DNA of 57,039 bases from Planctomycetia bacterium (GTDB lineage: Bacteria > Planctomycetota > Planctomycetia > Pirellulales > Thermoguttaceae). The notes beneath the pieces are model-generated. The model made no database searches. It was not told the origin of the DNA and saw only the letters and a program-made list of their open reading frames with translations. The translations under genes were made by a program, and so were the position numbers. The stretch is taken from the NCBI GenBank assembly GCA_030527185.1, contig JAUNBF010000017.1, forward strand, positions 1-57,039, written 5' to 3'. Every line of letters begins with the position of its first letter. Position 1 is the stretch's first letter. Of the stretch, positions 53,057 through 57,039 are shown in pieces.

Positions 53057-53085
53057 ATTTTACCATACCTCCCACCCCCCCGCAA
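53057..53085 (-). promoter_or_regulatory. Extended -10 promoter of cassette 3 with G7 run
   Basis: On the minus strand TGGTAAAAT (extended -10, hexamer 53062-53057) with TTGCGG 17 bases upstream. The run of seven G (53081-53075) covers the end of the -35 and the start of the spacer. Confidence 0.45.
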
Positions 53086-53140
53086 TCATTTTTTTGCGCT
53101 AATGGCACCTTCTTTTCGCGCAAAAAATGAGGCGTCCCCC

Positions 53141-53170
53141 TTGCAAGAAGGTTTTCGGGTGTGGTATACT
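53141..53170 (+). promoter_or_regulatory. Sigma-70-like promoter for the second XylR-type gene
   Basis: TTGCAA, an 18-base spacer and TATACT. Transcription would begin near 53177, about ten bases before a C9 run (53187-53195). Confidence 0.6.
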
Positions 53171-53186
53171 ATTTCCCAGGTATGTT

Positions 53187-53195
53187 CCCCCCCCC
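53187..53195. repeat. C9 homopolymer in the XylR leader
   Basis: Nine C in the predicted 5' leader. An ATG at 53182 just before it is one base out of frame with the regulator; ten C would join them, but the ribosome site there is poor. Confidence 0.85.
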
Positions 53196-53237
53196 TTTCC
53201 CAGACTTGTCCTGAAAAAAGAATCCCTCTGTAACCAG

Positions 53238-54446
53238 ATGAAAAAGAATCCCTTTCAAAAAACCTGTCCCGAAGTGGCGGTTGTCCTGGACCTTTCAGGA
53301 GAATCGGCACGCGGGATCATGCGGGGGATTTTACAGTTTGTCCGGGAAAATACGCCTTGGAATATCACCTACATTCCATCCAATGTCAGCAATGTCGATG
53401 CCTCCACCCTTTCCAGTTGGCGTGGCGACGGGATGATCACCCGCTTGACACAGGAAAGTACGTATCGAAAAATTTTGTCACTCTCCTGTTCCACCGTTCT
53501 TTTGTGTGAAGAAGACTTTCCCCTCCCAACTCGAAAAAAAAATCTCCCGGTTTTTGTCCGTTGTGAGGATGAAACGATCGGAAAAATGGGAGCGGAATAT
53601 TTCCTCAAGCGTGGATTCCGGCATTTTGCCTACATTCCCAACCCCATCCCCCACGCCTGGAGTCTGTACCGGGAAAAGGGTTTTCAGAAAGCTCTGCGCA
53701 ATGCCGGGTTTTCCTTCCATCTTTTCCAGCCATCCGAAAAAAAGCGTAAAAAAGCCTTTCTCCCCCCCACCGCTCAGGAGTGGCTGGAGGAACGGGAAGA
53801 ACTGGCTCAGTGGCTCTGTCAACTCCCCCAACCAATTGGCATTCTGGCGGCCAACGATTTCCGGGGAAGGCAGACGCTGGAGGCCTGTCAATATGCCGAT
53901 ATTCCCGTCCCCTACCAGGCCGCTGTTTTGGGAGTCAACAATGACGAACTGGTCTGTCTGATGGCGTATCCGTCCCTTTCCAGTGTTGCGGTGCATTGGG
54001 AAAAAGCGGGATTTCTGGCCGCCTCCGCACTCCACCGACGGATGAATGGCCTCCCTACGCCACAGGAGGAATCGTATGCTCCCATCCATGTCATTTCCCG
54101 TAATTCGACCGAAAAACTCCATGTGGCAGACCCTCTGGTCGTTCGGATTATGGAGATGATTCGGATTAACAACGGACAAAATTTGCAGGTACAGGAAATG
54201 GCTCGTGTGCTGCGAGTTTCGGTACGGACGGCTCAATCCCATTTCAAAAAAGCGGTGGGACACTCCATCATGGAGGAGATCCAGCACGTTCGGATGCGAT
54301 TTGTCTGTAATTTACTGGAAAACTCTCCCCTGACCATCAACGAAATTGCCGAACATTGCGGTTTTGAAAACGCCAATTATCTCGGGATTGCCTTCAAGCG
54401 GCAGTTTGGAATGACGATGGGGCAATATCGCGATCAAAAGAAATGA
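53238..54446 (+). CDS. XylR-type transcriptional regulator
   Basis: A 402-residue regulator of the LacI-like sensor plus AraC type. The sensor starts VAVVLDLSGESARGIMRGIL and includes PIGILAANDFRGRQTLEAC and AVLGVNNDELVCLMAYPSLS. The DNA-binding part at about 295-400 ends INEIAEHCGFENANYLGIAF. The ATG at 53238 fits the family length but lacks a clear ribosome site. Its stop overlaps the start of the glycyl-radical activase (ATGA), so it probably senses a substrate handled by that enzyme system. Confidence 0.9.
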   Translation: MKKNPFQKTCPEVAVVLDLSGESARGIMRGILQFVRENTPWNITYIPSNVSNVDASTLSSWRGDGMITRLTQESTYRKILSLSCSTVLLCEEDFPLPTRKKNLPVFVRCEDETIGKMGAEYFLKRGFRHFAYIPNPIPHAWSLYREKGFQKALRNAGFSFHLFQPSEKKRKKAFLPPTAQEWLEEREELAQWLCQLPQPIGILAANDFRGRQTLEACQYADIPVPYQAAVLGVNNDELVCLMAYPSLSSVAVHWEKAGFLAASALHRRMNGLPTPQEESYAPIHVISRNSTEKLHVADPLVVRIMEMIRINNGQNLQVQEMARVLRVSVRTAQSHFKKAVGHSIMEEIQHVRMRFVCNLLENSPLTINEIAEHCGFENANYLGIAFKRQFGMTMGQYRDQKK

Positions 54447-55294
54447 TGAAACGTGCCATCCTTTTTGAAATTCGGGAATTTTCGCTGTTCGACGGACCCG
54501 GTATCCGAACGACGGTTTTTTTGAAAGGTTGCCCTCTTCGGTGCGTCTGGTGCCACAATCCCGAAGGGCAGGCTTTTGCCCCACAATTGCTGTACAATGC
54601 CCGGCAGTGTACCCATTGCGGAGCGTGCGAAAAGGTCTGCACGCATGAGAAATGCGTTGCCTGTGGAGCCTGTGCCAAAGTCTGCGCGTTTCGGGCAAGA
54701 CGGCTTTGTGGTTTCGAGATGGACGAAAAAACACTGACGGAAAAACTCCTTCGCAACGCGGACGTTTTCAGGCAAGATGGTGGCGTCACGTTTTCGGGAG
54801 GTGAGCCACTGGCACAGGCTGATTTCGTCCATGCCGTTTCCGCACGCCTGAAGGAGTACGCCGTCCATGTCGCCATCGAAACCAGCGGTTATGTCTCGGA
54901 AGAAAACTATCGTAAAGGAATTGCGCTGGCCGATTTGGTTTTTCAGGACTGGAAACATCCCGACCCGGAAGCGCACCGCCGATACACCGGTGGCGATCTG
55001 GAAATCGTGCTGAAAAACATGGCCATTTTGGCCGAAAGCGGAAAACCTTTTGTCATTCGCGTTCCCCTGATTCCCAGCATCAACGATTCCCCCGCCTGCA
55101 TGGAAGCGTTTGCGGAAAAACTGGAAAAAATGCCGAATCTTCTGCGTGTGGAGATGTTGCCCTACCACCTCACCGCTGGTGCCAAATACCACCTTCTGGG
55201 GCAAACCTACCGACCACCGTTTGATGAAAATGCCCCTCTTTCCGTGGATATTTCCCCTTTTACACAACGGAAAATCGACTGCCATGTTTTCTAA
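54443..55294 (+). CDS. Glycyl-radical enzyme activating protein
   Basis: Radical-SAM activase of 283 residues. KGCPLRCVWCHNPEG carries the CxxxCxxC cluster motif, and GGVTFSGGEPLAQ the SAM contact. Between them a ferredoxin-like insert holds two 4Fe-4S motifs (CTHCGACEKVC and CVACGACAKVC), as in activases of glycerol dehydratase-, choline lyase- and hydroxyproline dehydratase-type enzymes rather than PflA. No glycyl-radical enzyme gene is in the window. It overlaps XylR upstream and the flavoprotein downstream. Anaerobic metabolism is implied. Confidence 0.92.
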   Translation: MMKRAILFEIREFSLFDGPGIRTTVFLKGCPLRCVWCHNPEGQAFAPQLLYNARQCTHCGACEKVCTHEKCVACGACAKVCAFRARRLCGFEMDEKTLTEKLLRNADVFRQDGGVTFSGGEPLAQADFVHAVSARLKEYAVHVAIETSGYVSEENYRKGIALADLVFQDWKHPDPEAHRRYTGGDLEIVLKNMAILAESGKPFVIRVPLIPSINDSPACMEAFAEKLEKMPNLLRVEMLPYHLTAGAKYHLLGQTYRPPFDENAPLSVDISPFTQRKIDCHVF

Positions 55295-56510
55295 AGGGAA
55301 CCTTTACGACGTTTTGATCGTGGGAGCCGGGCCGGCAGGGATGATGGCGGCGTACCGGGCGGCCTCTTTTTCCGAAGGCGGACGACGGATTCTTTTGCTG
55401 GAGAAAAATGCCGAGGCGGGAAAAAAATTGTTGTTGGCGGGAAGCGGGCAATGCAACCTGACGCACGCGGGAAAAATCGACGACTTTTTATCGCACTACG
55501 GACGCCAGGGACGTTTCGTCAAACCGGCACTGCTGCATTTCACGAATGCCGATTTGGTGCAGTTTTTTTCTCAACGGGGATTGCCCTGCCACGAACGGGA
55601 AGATGGGAAGATTTTTCCGCAAACGTATCAGAGTCGGGATGTTCGACGGCTTTTTTTGCAGGCTCTGGCGGAAAAAAAGGTGGAACTCCGGTATCAGCAA
55701 AACGTTCGCGAAATCCACCTCGGCGAAAAACTCTTTCAGGTGGAAACCGAAAATCACTCTTTTCAGACACGAAAACTGATTCTCACCACGGGCGGGCAAT
55801 CGTATCCCGGCACTGGCTCGGCGGGAGACGGTTTTCGTCTGGCGGAACGTCTTTCCCACACCATTACCCCTCTGGCTCCAGCCTTGACACCGGTTTACGT
55901 CCGGGATTTCGCGCTCGCTTCCTGTGCGGGAATTTCCCTGCCGCAAACCCCCTTTGTCCTCTGGCGTGGAGGACGGAAAATCGCGTCGTATCGCGGCGAC
56001 CTTCTCATCACGCATGGGGGACTTTCCGGTCCGGGGATTCTCGATTCCAGTCGGGATTTTCAGAAAGGGGATACGTTGTCTCTTCTTTTCGGCTCGGAAG
56101 AACGTCTTCTGGAAATTTTGCGGGAAAAGGGGGGACGCGAGTTGAGAAAAATGCTCTCGGAAAAAATGGGACTTCCGCAACGTCTTGCCGAAACGCTTCT
56201 GTCGCAGGCTGGAATTTCCCCGCAACGGCGAGGCTGCGACGTGACACGCGATGAGCGTAAGCTCTTATACCATAACGTTTTACAGCCGACGTTTGAAATT
56301 GCCCGTCTGGGAAATTTTCGTGAGGCGATGGTGACGAAAGGGGGCGTTGCGCTCTCGGAAGTCAACCGCCAGACGATGGAATCCCGCCTGGTTCCCGGTC
56401 TCTTTTTCGCGGGGGAAATTCTGGATGTGGATGGCGATACGGGCGGGTACAATTTGCAGTTTGCCTTTTCCTCAGGATTTTTGGCAGGAGAAGCGTCGCG
56501 GGAAGAATAG
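55284..56510 (+). CDS. HI0933/BaiN-family flavoprotein
   Basis: A 408-residue FAD-dependent oxidoreductase. The N-terminus has DVLIVGAGPAGMMAAYRAA, then LLLEKNAEAGKKLLLAGSGQCNLTH, the family hallmark. TTGGQSYPGTGSAGDGF and the end block FFAGEILDVDGDTGGYNLQF complete the signature. Relatives include BaiN, proposed to reduce bile-acid intermediates; most are of unknown role. The start at 55284 lies inside the end of the activase gene (11-base overlap), so the pair is translationally coupled. Confidence 0.93.
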   Translation: MFSKGNLYDVLIVGAGPAGMMAAYRAASFSEGGRRILLLEKNAEAGKKLLLAGSGQCNLTHAGKIDDFLSHYGRQGRFVKPALLHFTNADLVQFFSQRGLPCHEREDGKIFPQTYQSRDVRRLFLQALAEKKVELRYQQNVREIHLGEKLFQVETENHSFQTRKLILTTGGQSYPGTGSAGDGFRLAERLSHTITPLAPALTPVYVRDFALASCAGISLPQTPFVLWRGGRKIASYRGDLLITHGGLSGPGILDSSRDFQKGDTLSLLFGSEERLLEILREKGGRELRKMLSEKMGLPQRLAETLLSQAGISPQRRGCDVTRDERKLLYHNVLQPTFEIARLGNFREAMVTKGGVALSEVNRQTMESRLVPGLFFAGEILDVDGDTGGYNLQFAFSSGFLAGEASREE

Positions 56511-56517
56511 GCCAAGC

Positions 56518-57039
56518 TCATCGTAAAGGAGACTGCCGACAACGATATTCCCGCAGCGTCATGCCGTGGTATTTCTGAAAGACTTTCCCCATGTACGATT
56601 CGTTGGCAAAACCGCACAGTTCGGCCAAATCCCGGTGTGGCAGGTTGGTGTCGGCCAGCAGTTGGCAGAGCCGTTCCAGACGACGTTGGAGAATCTCCTC
56701 CAAAACGGAATGCCCCAGCGCAGCAGAAAAATGACGTTCCAGTTTCCGGCGGGAAATGTCCAGGTACCGCAAAACATCCGGCACTCCAATCGCCCGACTG
56801 ACATGAACGCGGATGAATTCGACGGCCTGGACGACAATCGGATCGTCGGAGAGGATACTGGCGGTCGAGGCTCGTGAGACGATTCGAGACGCTCCGTAAA
56901 AAAGCGTGGTTCCCGGTTCCGCCCTGCCGTGTATAAGAGCGTCGAGGTGTTCGGCGGCAAGAAAACCGGCATTTTCCAAATCCATCTGGATACTGCTCAT
57001 GGCAGGGTTGGGAATCTGGCAGAGAATGTCGTCGTTATC
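56518..57039 (-). CDS. XylR-type transcriptional regulator (partial, right edge)
   Basis: C-terminal 173 residues of a third regulator of the LacI-like sensor plus AraC type; the frame is open to the window edge, reading DNDDILCQIPNPAMSSI, which matches the last part of the sensor in the other two. The AraC part follows (VPDVLRYLDISRRKLERHF and HRDLAELCGFANESYMGKVF). The true start lies beyond 57039. It is convergent with the flavoprotein gene. Confidence 0.9.
   Translation of the reverse strand, partial: DNDDILCQIPNPAMSSIQMDLENAGFLAAEHLDALIHGRAEPGTTLFYGASRIVSRASTASILSDDPIVVQAVEFIRVHVSRAIGVPDVLRYLDISRRKLERHFSAALGHSVLEEILQRRLERLCQLLADTNLPHRDLAELCGFANESYMGKVFQKYHGMTLREYRCRQSPLR

Noticed and set aside
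53762..53768. C7 run inside the second XylR gene
   Set aside because: In-frame Pro codons in the middle of the gene; a slip would simply break the gene, with no alternative start.

Overview
The window looks like a piece of a Planctomycetota chromosome, probably Pirellulales-like. The evidence is three DUF1559 pseudopilins with the H-X9-DG C-terminus, three PEP-CTERM proteins with autotransporter-type beta-strand repeats, three XylR-type regulators (LacI-like sensor plus AraC output), Tat-exported Gfo/Idh/MocA, PHP-like and metallophosphoesterase proteins, a DUF1080 lipase/glucanase-fold protein, a GH50-like agarase relative and a very large leucine-rich-repeat protein. The genus cannot be named from sequence alone. 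No rRNA, tRNA, CRISPR array, prophage or transposase gene was seen.

Layout. 115-4699 (minus): a DUF2325-like protein, GDP-mannose dehydratase, a ComEA-like HhH membrane protein and an OmpA-type lipoprotein. 5588-8031 (plus): HU-like protein with terminator, then an SDR and a LarA-like protein. 8057-12111 (minus): LRR giant and NYN nuclease. 12286-15064 (plus): Tat metallophosphoesterase and secreted ADP-ribosylglycohydrolase-like protein. 15539-24899: NRDE/TANGO2 protein, YqeG phosphatase, PHP-like protein, HAD hydrolase, ApbE with an unusual tail, methyltransferase, DUF1080 and two Gfo/Idh/MocA proteins. 24922-29957: an L-xylulokinase-like kinase, a class II aldolase, a divergent XylR-type regulator and a minimal sulfatase-like protein. 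29981-33085: valS. 36819-40724: ferritin-like protein, FAD oxidoreductase and argG. 43434-48463: GH50-like enzyme and a secreted beta-helix protein. 48474-49388: ribF. 53238-56510: XylR, glycyl-radical activase and BaiN-like flavoprotein, with the start of another XylR at the right edge.

The most striking structure is a two-gene cassette present three times (36609-33509, 40888-43299, 52959-49519): a PEP-CTERM beta-strand-repeat protein followed by a DUF1559 pseudopilin. Each cassette carries an uninterrupted G/C homopolymer at its 5' control region. In cassette 1, G9 lies between a TTGACA -35 and a TAGAAT -10. In cassette 2, G7 separates an AGGAG-ATG start from the reading frame. In cassette 3, C9 follows overlapping ATG and GTG starts in different frames. 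The arrangement resembles contingency loci (phase-variable surface genes) and suggests that this planctomycete may switch surface proteins on and off. The alternative is homopolymer miscounting in the assembly, so read-level tract lengths are decisive.

Promoters here follow the sigma-70 pattern closely (several TTGACA with 16-18 bp to TATAAT-like boxes), which makes the promoter calls fairly readable. A MITE-like inverted-repeat element occurs in two intergenic copies, with a possible third remnant.
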